Below are positions 6,814 to 13,706 of a stretch of 23,049 nucleotides of DNA, one piece after another. The number at the start of each line of letters is the position of its first letter. Position 1 is the stretch's first letter. Position numbers and translations under genes: made by a program. Under the pieces are notes generated by a model. That model saw nothing but the letters and a program-made list of their open reading frames with translations. It was not told the DNA's origin and did not search any database. This DNA comes from an uncultured Blautia sp. (GTDB taxonomy: Bacteria > Bacillota > Clostridia > Lachnospirales > Lachnospiraceae), in NCBI GenBank assembly GCA_938028845.1, contig CALIZJ010000132.1, forward strand, positions 1-23,049, written 5' to 3'.

Positions 6814-8193
6814 TTATTTCAGGAAAAAACGCAGCATTTTTTCGTGAACTTTCTTGTAGGGCTGGTAGCGCATAGGCAGATCCAGCCACATCTTTTTGTC
6901 TACAATACTCTTCTGATGAGAGAAGGTTAAAAATCCATCCCGTCCATGATAAGAGCCCATTCCGCTTTCGCCGAATCCGCCGAATCCCATTTCGCTGGTA
7001 GCCAGATGAATGATCGTATCATTGATACATCCGCCGCCGAAGCCGCAGCGGGAAGTGACCTTTTTAGCTGCCTGTCTGTCCTTTGTAAAAATATACAGGG
7101 CAAGGGGGTGTGCCATGGAATTGATCTTATCTACAGCGCCATCCAGAGAATCATAGGTAAGGATGGGAAGTACAGGTCCGAAAATCTCCTGCTGCATTAC
7201 CGGGTCCTGGAAAGTAACGTTATCCATCACCGTGGGTTCAATGCGGAGAGAAGCTTCGTCACCTTTTCCGCCCCATACTGTTTTTTTCGGATCGATCAGT
7301 CCCATGATCCGATGAAAATGCTTTTCATTGATGATTTTTCCATAATCCTGATTTTCCAAAGGAGAAACCCCATATTGTTTTTTGATCTGCACAAGGATCT
7401 CCTGTATCAGAGCATCTTTTATTTCTTTGTCGCAGAAAATATAATCCGGAGCCACACAGGTCTGTCCGCAGTTTAGAAACTTTCCAAACACGATCCGCTT
7501 TGCAGCAAGAGAAAGGTTTGCCGTGCGCTCTACAAGACAGGGACTTTTTCCGCCCAGTTCCAGCGTGACGGGAGTGAGATGAACGGAGGCGCTTTTCATA
7601 ACCTCTTTTCCTACCGCCTGGCTTCCTGTGAAAAAGATATAATCAAAGTGTTCATTTAAAAGGCAGGTATTTTCTGCCCGGCCCCCGGTGACTACGCCCA
7701 CGTATTCTTCCGGGAAACAATCCTTTATCAATTCGGCAATGACAGCGCTTGTATAGGGGGAATAAGCACTTGGTTTGACGATTGCGGTATTCCCTGCGGC
7801 AATGGCGTCCACCAGAGGATCTATGGTGAGAAGGAAAGGATAATTCCAGGGACTCATGATAAGTACGACTCCATAGGGAGAGTGCTTTTTAAAGCTTCTG
7901 GAATGAAACTGGGAAAGGGGTGTGTATACGGTTTTTTCTTTTGCAAAACGGCGTGTGTGCCGGATCATGTAGCTGATCTCGCTTAAAACAAGGCCTGTCT
8001 CGCACATATAACTTTCAAATTCGCTTTTTCCCAGATCCTTTTGGATAGCGGCATTGATAGCGTCTTCCCGGGAGATGATGGCGCTTTTTAATCGTTTCAG
8101 CGCCTGTATCCTGCTTTCTACTGGAAGCGTACGGCCTGAATAAAAATATTCCCTTTGTTTGGAAATAAGATTTTTGATTTCTGTTTCGTTCAT
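6814..8193 (-). CDS. Aldehyde dehydrogenase, class-3-like (fatty/medium-chain aldehyde type)
   Basis: The 459-residue protein matches the length of the short ALDH class (AlkH/YwdH/ALDH3-like). Cofactor and active-site motifs in order are SPWNYPF (Asn117), VKPS (Lys140), FTGS (188-191), LELGGKSP (Glu212) and GQTC with catalytic Cys246. C-terminal motifs are EIFGPVLP and GFGESGMGSYHG. It would oxidise an aldehyde to the acid with NAD(P)+. The ATG ends at 8193. Its ribosome site AAAGGAGG overlaps the end of the upstream alcohol dehydrogenase gene, and only one base separates the two genes, so they are co-transcribed. Together they would connect an alcohol, its aldehyde and the acid. The natural substrate cannot be read from the sequence. 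Confidence 0.93.
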   Translation of the reverse strand: MNETEIKNLISKQREYFYSGRTLPVESRIQALKRLKSAIISREDAINAAIQKDLGKSEFESYMCETGLVLSEISYMIRHTRRFAKEKTVYTPLSQFHSRSFKKHSPYGVVLIMSPWNYPFLLTIDPLVDAIAAGNTAIVKPSAYSPYTSAVIAELIKDCFPEEYVGVVTGGRAENTCLLNEHFDYIFFTGSQAVGKEVMKSASVHLTPVTLELGGKSPCLVERTANLSLAAKRIVFGKFLNCGQTCVAPDYIFCDKEIKDALIQEILVQIKKQYGVSPLENQDYGKIINEKHFHRIMGLIDPKKTVWGGKGDEASLRIEPTVMDNVTFQDPVMQQEIFGPVLPILTYDSLDGAVDKINSMAHPLALYIFTKDRQAAKKVTSRCGFGGGCINDTIIHLATSEMGFGGFGESGMGSYHGRDGFLTFSHQKSIVDKKMWLDLPMRYQPYKKVHEKMLRFFLK

Positions 8194-8194
8194 G

Positions 8195-9451
8195 TTAATC
8201 CTCCTTTGGGGCGGCTTCGGAAATGCCTTCCTGGGATTCTGACTGGGAAGAATCGGCCATCAGCATACGGTAGAATTTTTCCAACTCTTCCGCATCCATA
8301 AGAACAGGAACGGGATAAAGGGGATTTGCTTCTTTATCTGCATAATGGGCCAGCTTAGGTATATCTTCTTCCTTAATGTCCTCAATGGTATCTCCGATCC
8401 CGTAGCGGCATTTCATATCTTTTATTGTCTGGATAAAAAGTTCCGCCCCTTTCTCTGCTGGCGTATCCTTTTCTGCCAAACCAGCTTCCACTGCCAGCCG
8501 GCAGAGCTTTTTATGGATGGAACTGCCATAAGCCTCTAAAAGGAAAGGCAGTATGACCGCATTTGCGTATCCGTGGGGAACATTGTATTCCCCGCCCAGG
8601 GAATGGGCGATGGCGTGGACGTAGCCTACATAGGATTTTGTAAATGCACAGCCTGCATAGAAGGAGGCTTTCAGCATGTCCTTACGTGCCTGGATATCCG
8701 ATCCGTTTTCATAGACTTTATCCAAATTCTGGAAGATGAGCTTTACCGCGCGCAGTGCGTCCCGTCTGGTGTCCGGCGTGGTAGACCTTCCGATATATGC
8801 CTCCACTGCGTGGGTAAGAGCGTCCATTCCTGTGGATGCGGTAATGGAAGGGGGAAGGCTTAAGGTGACTTTCGGATCAAGAACGGCATATTTGGGAATC
8901 AGCGGAAAATCGTTGATGGCATATTTATGCCTAGTCTGTGCATCGGTTATCACAGCGGCTAAAGTCGTTTCGCTTCCTGTCCCTGCTGTAGTGGGGACGG
9001 CGATTAAAAGGGGCAGCTTTTTGTGTACTTTTAAAATTCCCTTCATTTTTGCAAGGGACTGGTGTGGCTTTACAATGCATGCCCCTACTGCTTTTGCACA
9101 GTCCATACTGGAGCCTCCCCCAAAGCCGATAATACAGTCGCAGTAATTTTCCCGGTACATATCCACTGCCTCCTGGACATTAGCTGTAGTGGGGTTGGCG
9201 ACTGTTTTGTCGTAGATGAAAAATGGAATGTCTGCATTAGTCAGCGCCTTTTCCAAACGTTTGGTAAGGCCCAGATTTCGGATTCCCTGGTCTGTGACCA
9301 GCAGGACACGGCCGCATTTGCGTTTATTTAGAATTTCCGGAAGATCCTTGACGCTGTTTACGATTTTTGGTTTCCGGTAGGGCAGAAAAGGCAGGGCAAT
9401 CTTAAAAACCGTCTGGAAAGTACGGCAGTAGGCTTTTCTTAATGGGTTCAT
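8195..9451 (-). CDS. Iron-containing (group III) alcohol dehydrogenase
   Basis: The 418-residue protein belongs to the Fe-ADH/dehydroquinate-synthase-like family. The dinucleotide-binding loop is GFGGGSSMDCAKA (109-121), followed by PTTAGTGSE. Metal ligands by family pattern are Asp210 and His214 (GMDALTHAVEAY), then His279 and His293 (VHAIAHSLGGEYNVPHG). It would interconvert an alcohol and an aldehyde with NAD(P)H. An N-terminal extension of about 30 basic and hydrophobic residues and an acidic, serine-rich C-terminal tail (about 398-418) go beyond the catalytic core. AAGGA precedes the ATG at 9451. It is first in the operon with the aldehyde dehydrogenase and has a promoter at 9490-9517. 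Confidence 0.93.
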   Translation of the reverse strand: MNPLRKAYCRTFQTVFKIALPFLPYRKPKIVNSVKDLPEILNKRKCGRVLLVTDQGIRNLGLTKRLEKALTNADIPFFIYDKTVANPTTANVQEAVDMYRENYCDCIIGFGGGSSMDCAKAVGACIVKPHQSLAKMKGILKVHKKLPLLIAVPTTAGTGSETTLAAVITDAQTRHKYAINDFPLIPKYAVLDPKVTLSLPPSITASTGMDALTHAVEAYIGRSTTPDTRRDALRAVKLIFQNLDKVYENGSDIQARKDMLKASFYAGCAFTKSYVGYVHAIAHSLGGEYNVPHGYANAVILPFLLEAYGSSIHKKLCRLAVEAGLAEKDTPAEKGAELFIQTIKDMKCRYGIGDTIEDIKEEDIPKLAHYADKEANPLYPVPVLMDAEELEKFYRMLMADSSQSESQEGISEAAPKED

Positions 9452-9489
9452 GGTAGTTTGATCCTTTCTTGCTATTCTTTCAAACTTCT

Positions 9490-9517
9490 ATTTTATACTT
9501 TTTATTTTGATTTTCAA
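9490..9517 (-). promoter_or_regulatory. Promoter of the alcohol/aldehyde dehydrogenase operon
   Basis: On the minus strand, TTGAAA (9512-9517) and TAAAAT (9490-9495) are 16 bases apart in a very AT-rich stretch. It lies about 40 bases before the start at 9451. A TATAAA two bases upstream of the -10 is an overlapping alternative. Confidence 0.55.
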
Positions 9518-9624
9518 GGTATTTTATAAGGAATTTAAAGTAAAATTAGATGTGAGAGAATAGAAGATGGCTGGCTGTGTATGAATAATGGTTTCTGTAT
9601 TTTGTTTTGTATACAGGATATTAG

Positions 9625-9660
9625 AAAAAATTCCGCCGCATTTTGCCTGCGGCGGAAAAA
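9625..9660 (-). terminator. Strong terminator of the sugar transferase gene
   Basis: A perfect 10-bp GC-rich stem joins 9631-9640 (TTCCGCCGCA) and 9648-9657 with a 7-base loop. On the minus strand it is followed by six T (9625-9630). It starts a few bases after the stop codon at 9663. Confidence 0.88.
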
Positions 9661-9662
9661 GA

Positions 9663-11066
9663 TCAAAAAGCATCGTCATTATGCAGAAGTTTGGAAACAG
9701 TTTTCAGGATGATCTTGATGTCCAGATCCAAACTCCAGTTTTCTATGTACTCAGTGTCAAGCCGCACCACATCTTCAAAATCTGTAATAGTGCTTCGGCC
9801 GCTGATCTGCCATAAGCCGGTAATGCCCGGGCGCATATTCAGGCGGCGTTTGTGATGAGGGCTGTATTTTTGATATTCGTCTATGGTGGGAGGCCGTGTT
9901 CCTACAAGGGACATCTCTCCTTTTAATACATTCCAGAACTGAGGAAATTCATCCAAACTGGTTCTGCGTATAAAATTTCCGATTCCCTTAATGATCCTGG
10001 GATCGTCTTCAATCTTAAACATCAGGCCATCCTGGATCTTGTTTTGTTCCATCAATTCTTTTTTTCTTTCTTCCGCATCCATATACATGGAACGAAACTT
10101 GTAAATCCGGAAGGGACGTCCGTTTTTCCCAATCCGAATCTGAGAAAAAAGAACAGGTCCCGGGGACTTTATAAAAATCACAGGGCCGATCACAATACCG
10201 ATTAAAATGGCAGCGACAAAGCCCACGAGTCCGCCGGCAAGATCAAAAAGCCGTTTGAATAAGGACTGACGAAAAGAAATGGGGCTGATGGTCGTAGTAA
10301 GCACATTGTACCCAAATACATTGCTGATGCAGCGGTTTGGCAGGACGTCATAGGAGTTTTCCATGTAAATGTGTACGGTGATGCCCATTTCCAGAAGCTG
10401 CTTAGCCAGGGTGAGGGTGTAGGATGCGTTGTTGGGAATATTGATAAAAACTTCGTCCACCACGCAGCCTTTTACATATTCGATCAGTCCGTCCTTATCT
10501 GCGGAGACTGTTACGCTGTCGATTTTTTCTCCTGTCATAGGTTTGTCGATGATCACAAGACCAAAAAACTGATAATTCCGGATGGCGGACTGGGTGATGG
10601 TGCGGATCATCTTCCAGGCAGTCTCCTCTGTGGTTACTACTACGATCTGCCGGGTGTTTTTTACATGTCCGTAATATTTGCGCAGTATGAACTTATGTAA
10701 AAACCGCCAGACATAAGTAAGAGGAATATCGAATAAAAAATAGAGAAGGATAACCTGCCGGGGAACCGCCGGTAAAAGCTCCATAAAATAAAAAAACAGC
10801 ATAAACAGGGAAAATATCACAAACCCAAGCCGGAAAAGCGCGTACAATTCTTTTAAATAACCGCGCTGCAAAATACCGTTATATGTATCCAGCATTATAC
10901 TTACAAAAAGATGGACCAGGGGAAAAAGCAGATATAATTGCCAGTATCCGAAATTTTCCGCCGAACCGTACAAATAGAAAAAAAGAAAAGTTAATAACAA
11001 GGAAAGCTCTACACAGACGATATCTACCAAAATAAAATCAAGATGACGCAGCCATCCTTTTCTCAT
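9663..11066 (-). CDS. Polyprenyl-phosphate sugar-phosphate transferase (initiating enzyme for surface polysaccharide)
   Basis: The 467-residue protein has the two-part layout of WcaJ/CpsE-type enzymes. An N-terminal part has four to five membrane helices (about 10-33, 42-60, 78-96, 102-122). A cytoplasmic nucleotide-binding-like CoA_binding_3 region covers 138-235. A further helix (about 274-300) leads into the catalytic bacterial sugar transferase domain. Catalytic motifs are KRLFDL (271-276), KSPGPVLFSQIRIGKNG (300-316), YKFRSMYMDAE, RRTSLDEFPQFWNVLKGEMS (367-386), LVGTRPP and RPGITGLWQISGRS (412-425). It transfers a sugar phosphate from a nucleotide sugar to undecaprenyl phosphate. The sugar is unknown. 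No glycosyltransferases or wzx/wzy genes lie in the window, so it is an isolated copy. GGGGGAAAG precedes the ATG. Confidence 0.93.
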   Translation of the reverse strand: MRKGWLRHLDFILVDIVCVELSLLLTFLFFYLYGSAENFGYWQLYLLFPLVHLFVSIMLDTYNGILQRGYLKELYALFRLGFVIFSLFMLFFYFMELLPAVPRQVILLYFLFDIPLTYVWRFLHKFILRKYYGHVKNTRQIVVVTTEETAWKMIRTITQSAIRNYQFFGLVIIDKPMTGEKIDSVTVSADKDGLIEYVKGCVVDEVFINIPNNASYTLTLAKQLLEMGITVHIYMENSYDVLPNRCISNVFGYNVLTTTISPISFRQSLFKRLFDLAGGLVGFVAAILIGIVIGPVIFIKSPGPVLFSQIRIGKNGRPFRIYKFRSMYMDAEERKKELMEQNKIQDGLMFKIEDDPRIIKGIGNFIRRTSLDEFPQFWNVLKGEMSLVGTRPPTIDEYQKYSPHHKRRLNMRPGITGLWQISGRSTITDFEDVVRLDTEYIENWSLDLDIKIILKTVSKLLHNDDAF

Positions 11067-11115
11067 ATCTGCTTTCCCCCTTCTCAGATGTATATCTTCT
11101 GTATTTATCTATAAA

Positions 11116-11144
11116 AGTATAGCATTTTTGTACGGAAAATTCAA
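11116..11144 (-). promoter_or_regulatory. Extended -10 promoter of the sugar transferase gene
   Basis: On the minus strand, TTGAAT (11139-11144) and TATACT (11116-11121) have a 17-base spacer ending in TGn. The -35 hexamer and spacing match the promoter at 11-39. The start codon ends at 11066, giving a leader of about 45 bases. Confidence 0.7.
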
Positions 11145-11225
11145 TCATTAGTGTTTGCTCTCAGGTTCTGTACGGGATAAAAATTATAAGCTGCCAAAGG
11201 CGCGGCTGTCAGGTAAAGTAACGTC

Positions 11226-11254
11226 TTGCTATCCTTAATGGTTTGTGTTAAAGT
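11226..11254 (+). promoter_or_regulatory. Extended -10 promoter of the EAL gene
   Basis: TTGCTA (11226-11231) and TAAAGT (11249-11254) are 17 bases apart with TGn before the -10. It is divergent from the sugar transferase promoter, with about 80 bases between the -35 boxes. That space has no obvious operator that I can identify. Confidence 0.5.
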
Positions 11255-11276
11255 AGAGAAAAGGCAAAAAGCAGGT

Positions 11277-11333
11277 ATGAAAATTCCCGCGTGGAAGATA
11301 ATAAAAAGAAAAAAGAAAGCAGGAAATGTATGA
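11277..11333 (+). CDS. Possible 18-codon leader ORF overlapping the EAL start
   Basis: ATG 11277 opens a very basic peptide (MKIPAWKIIKRKKKAGNV). Its TGA (11331-11333) overlaps the likely EAL start ATG (11330) in an ATGA arrangement. A poor ribosome site (GCAGG, close to the ATG) precedes it. It could couple translation into the EAL gene or be chance; no homology can be judged at this length. Confidence 0.25.
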   Translation: MKIPAWKIIKRKKKAGNV

Positions 11334-12115
11334 AAAATTTGATAATGCGTGAGGAAGTATTTGCCGATGATATTCAGGAAGCATTAAATAATGATGAATT
11401 TAAGATTTACCTGCAGCCATTGGTCAGTGCGGAGAATGAAAGGATCGATGGCTTTGAGGCCCTTTTGCGCTGGCAGCATCCGGTAAAAGGAGTTCTCGAA
11501 CCTACGGAATTTATACCTTTGATCAAGGTATCTGCACTAAAGGAACAACTGGACTATATGGTTTTTGAAAAGGTCTGCGCTTTTTTGCAGCAGCGCCTGC
11601 ATGCAGGAAAAAAGATGTTCTGTATTTCCTGTAATTTCGTCAGGGAACATTTCATGAAATTTGATTTCGTATCTGAGATTCAGAAAATCCGCGGAAAGTA
11701 CCAGGTCCCTGCTAAATATCTGGCACTGGAGATCATGGAAGGACAGGCATTTGCATATGAAGGGATTGTCCAGAGAAATGTAGACGAGCTTAACAGACTT
11801 GGCTATCCGGTTTATCTGGACGACTGCGGCGCGGAAAATTCCACTATCAGTGATCTTATGTTTCAAAGCATTACCCATATTAAGATCGATAAAAAGATTA
11901 TTGACCAGATTGAGAGGGAAAACGTCCAGGTACTGCTCCATGGACTGTGCAGTATTGCCCACCGGCTTTCCTGCAAGGCGGTCTGCGAAGGGGTGGAGAC
12001 GAAAGAACAACTGGAGCTGGCAAAGCGCTGCGGAGTGGATACCATCCAGGGTTTTTATTACTATCATCCCATGAATGTGGCCAATGCAGAAATTTTATTT
12101 GACGCATATGCATAA
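11330..12115 (+). CDS. Stand-alone EAL-domain protein, putative c-di-GMP phosphodiesterase
   Basis: The 261-residue protein is a single EAL domain with no GGDEF, PAS or membrane part. The key residues are present: EAL itself (43-45, in GFEALLRWQHP), Asn102, Glu134 (LEIME), Asp164-Asp165, Lys185 (IKIDK), Glu220 (CEGVET) and Gln240 (QGFYYYHP). These are the metal- and substrate-binding positions of active phosphodiesterases, so hydrolysis of c-di-GMP is plausible. The usual DDFGTGYSS loop reads DDCGAENST, which is unusual. Start chosen at ATG 11330 because AGGA lies 5 bases before it; GTG 11291 is open in frame but has no ribosome site, and ATG 11345 is also possible. It is divergent from the polysaccharide-initiating transferase. 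Confidence 0.87.
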   Translation: MKNLIMREEVFADDIQEALNNDEFKIYLQPLVSAENERIDGFEALLRWQHPVKGVLEPTEFIPLIKVSALKEQLDYMVFEKVCAFLQQRLHAGKKMFCISCNFVREHFMKFDFVSEIQKIRGKYQVPAKYLALEIMEGQAFAYEGIVQRNVDELNRLGYPVYLDDCGAENSTISDLMFQSITHIKIDKKIIDQIERENVQVLLHGLCSIAHRLSCKAVCEGVETKEQLELAKRCGVDTIQGFYYYHPMNVANAEILFDAYA

Positions 12116-12119
12116 TGGT

Positions 12120-12145
12120 ACAGCCATTCCATGGGGAATGGCTGT
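12120..12145 (+). terminator. Hairpin after EAL gene, terminator-like but T-poor
   Basis: A perfect 11-bp stem (ACAGCCATTCC, 12120-12130, with 12135-12145) has a 4-base loop. The tail TATTATAATTA is not a good T run. Termination may be partial, so some EAL transcripts could continue into thyA. Confidence 0.5.
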
Positions 12146-12148
12146 TAT

Positions 12149-12154
12149 TATAAT
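12149..12154 (+). promoter_or_regulatory. Possible -10 box before thyA
   Basis: A consensus TATAAT lies just after the hairpin, but no good -35 is seen at 16-18 bases and the predicted transcript start falls near the GGAGG site. Weak candidate. Confidence 0.25.
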
Positions 12155-12170
12155 TACAAAGGAGGACATT

Positions 12171-13019
12171 ATGAGCTTAGCGGATACAATCTTTATTAAC
12201 ATGTGTAAAGATATTATAGAAAATGGAACAAGTACAGAAGGAGAAAAGGTCCGTCCTGTATGGGAGGATGGAACACCAGCCTACACTATCAAAAGGTTCG
12301 GCGTAGTAAACCGCTATGACCTGCGGCGGGAATTTCCTGCTTTGACTCTGCGCAAGACGGCTTTAAAAAGTGCTATGGACGAGATTTTATGGATCTGGCA
12401 GAAAAAATCTAATAATATCCATGACCTTCACAGCCACATCTGGGACAGTTGGGCAGATGAAAGCGGCTCCATCGGAAAAGCATACGGCTACCAGATGAGC
12501 GTAAAGCACCAGTACCGGGAAGGGATGATGGACCAGGTAGACCGGGTTCTTTATGATTTGAAGAACAATCCTTACAGCCGCAGGATTATGACGAATATAT
12601 ACGTTCATCAGGATCTTCACGAGATGAATCTGTACCCCTGCGCATATTCCATGACCTTTAATGTGACCAAAGAGCCGGGAAAGGATAAGCTTACTTTAAA
12701 CGCTGTTTTAAACCAGCGCTCTCAGGATATTTTAGCGGCAAATAACTGGAACGTATGCCAATATTCCATTTTATTGATGATGTTTGCACAGGTATGCGGC
12801 ATGGAGGCAGGGGAACTGCTCCATGTAATCGCGGATTGCCATATTTACGACAGGCATATACCAGTGGTAAAGGAACTGATCGCAAGGACGCCTTATGAGG
12901 CTCCGGTGGTAAGATTAAATCCGGATGTGAAAGATTTTTACGAGTTTACGGTAGACGACCTGATCGTAGAAAATTACCAGGCAGGCCCGCAGATTAAAAA
13001 TATCCCTATTGCCGTTTAA
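12171..13019 (+). CDS. thyA: Thymidylate synthase (ThyA)
   Basis: The ATG at 12171 follows AAAGGAGG at a good distance; upstream in-frame codons have no ribosome site. The 282-residue enzyme converts dUMP to dTMP using methylenetetrahydrofolate, yielding dihydrofolate. Visible motifs are SRRIMTNIYV (Arg137-Arg138, phosphate binding), NLYPCAYSMTF (catalytic Cys157), NQRSQDILAANNWNVCQYS (Arg183, Asn194) and DCHIYDRH (His224, Tyr226). The surroundings differ from the classical ThyA text: PCA replaces PCH, and there is no DRTGTG near the N-terminus. I recall this form as usual in Clostridia. folA lies 39 bases downstream on the same strand and recycles the dihydrofolate produced. Confidence 0.93.
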   Translation: MSLADTIFINMCKDIIENGTSTEGEKVRPVWEDGTPAYTIKRFGVVNRYDLRREFPALTLRKTALKSAMDEILWIWQKKSNNIHDLHSHIWDSWADESGSIGKAYGYQMSVKHQYREGMMDQVDRVLYDLKNNPYSRRIMTNIYVHQDLHEMNLYPCAYSMTFNVTKEPGKDKLTLNAVLNQRSQDILAANNWNVCQYSILLMMFAQVCGMEAGELLHVIADCHIYDRHIPVVKELIARTPYEAPVVRLNPDVKDFYEFTVDDLIVENYQAGPQIKNIPIAV

Positions 13020-13033
13020 AAGACGGCATTTTA
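13010..13033 (+). other. Weak hairpin overlapping the thyA stop
   Basis: TGCCGT (13010-13015) pairs with ACGGCA (13023-13028), followed by TTTTAA. Six base pairs and a short T run make it a poor terminator, so thyA and folA are probably read together. Confidence 0.3.
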
Positions 13034-13058
13034 AGGACGGTAAGATGAGGAGGAAAGT

Positions 13059-13553
13059 ATGAAGATCATTGTAGCGGCAGATAATAAATGGGGAATCGGA
13101 AAGGATAATAAGCTGTTGGTGAGTATTCCGGCGGATATGAAGATGTTCCGGCAGGAAACCACAGGGAAAGTAGTTCTCATGGGACGAAAGACCCTGGAGA
13201 GTTTTCCAAACGGGCTTCCTTTAAAAAACAGGACCAATATCGTGCTTACCAGAAATAAAAACTACGAGGCAAAAGATGCCGTGGTGGTACATACTTTAGA
13301 GGAAGCGTTAGAAGAAATAAAGAAATACCCATCCGATGATGTTTACTGTATCGGCGGGGACAGTATATATAAGCAGTTCCTTCCTTACTGTGATATCGCC
13401 CATGTGACAAAAATCGATTTTACTTATGAAGCAGACAGTTATTTTCCTGACCTGGATAAAATGCCAGAGGAATGGGAAATTGCAGGGAGAAGCGGAGAGC
13501 AGACATATTTTGATCTGGAATACGAATTTTTAACTTATAAGAGAAAAAAATAA
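13059..13553 (+). CDS. folA: Dihydrofolate reductase
   Basis: The ATG at 13059 is 5 bases after GAGGAGG. At 164 residues it is the usual length. It reduces dihydrofolate to tetrahydrofolate with NADPH and so closes the cycle opened by ThyA. Family features are KIIVAADNKWGIGKDN at the N-terminus, the acidic catalytic residue Asp26 in SIPADMKMF, the NADPH loop MGRKTLESFPNGLPL (41-55) and CIGGDSIYKQFL (97-108). C-terminal strands carry TKIDFTYEADSYFP. The usual Trp next to the substrate (LPW-x-LP-x-D) is replaced: the text reads LLVSIPAD, with Val21 where Trp is expected. Confidence 0.94.
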   Translation: MKIIVAADNKWGIGKDNKLLVSIPADMKMFRQETTGKVVLMGRKTLESFPNGLPLKNRTNIVLTRNKNYEAKDAVVVHTLEEALEEIKKYPSDDVYCIGGDSIYKQFLPYCDIAHVTKIDFTYEADSYFPDLDKMPEEWEIAGRSGEQTYFDLEYEFLTYKRKK

Positions 13554-13581
13554 TAAAATTTCGTACAGGGAACTGAACCAG

Positions 13582-13632
13582 AAAAAAGGAAAAGATCCGG
13601 AAATCTTTTTATAAGAAATCCGGATCTTTTTA
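13582..13632. terminator. Bidirectional terminator between folA and ilvE
   Basis: A 12-bp perfect stem joins 13590-13601 and 13619-13630 (AAAAGATCCGGA with its complement) around a 17-base loop. A T run follows on the plus strand and an A-rich run (T-rich on the minus strand) precedes it. It serves both convergent transcripts. Nothing else is seen in the gap 13554-13706. Confidence 0.82.
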
Positions 13633-13706
13633 ATATAGGAAACATCATTTTCAGAGCATATCTGTCTGAAACTTAAAAGGAAAAATATTCCTGCCAAAAA
13701 TCAAGA

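Noticed and set aside
11291..11329. GTG start giving an EAL protein 13 residues longer
   Set aside because: No ribosome site precedes it, and the added residues are a lysine-rich stretch unlike EAL N-termini.
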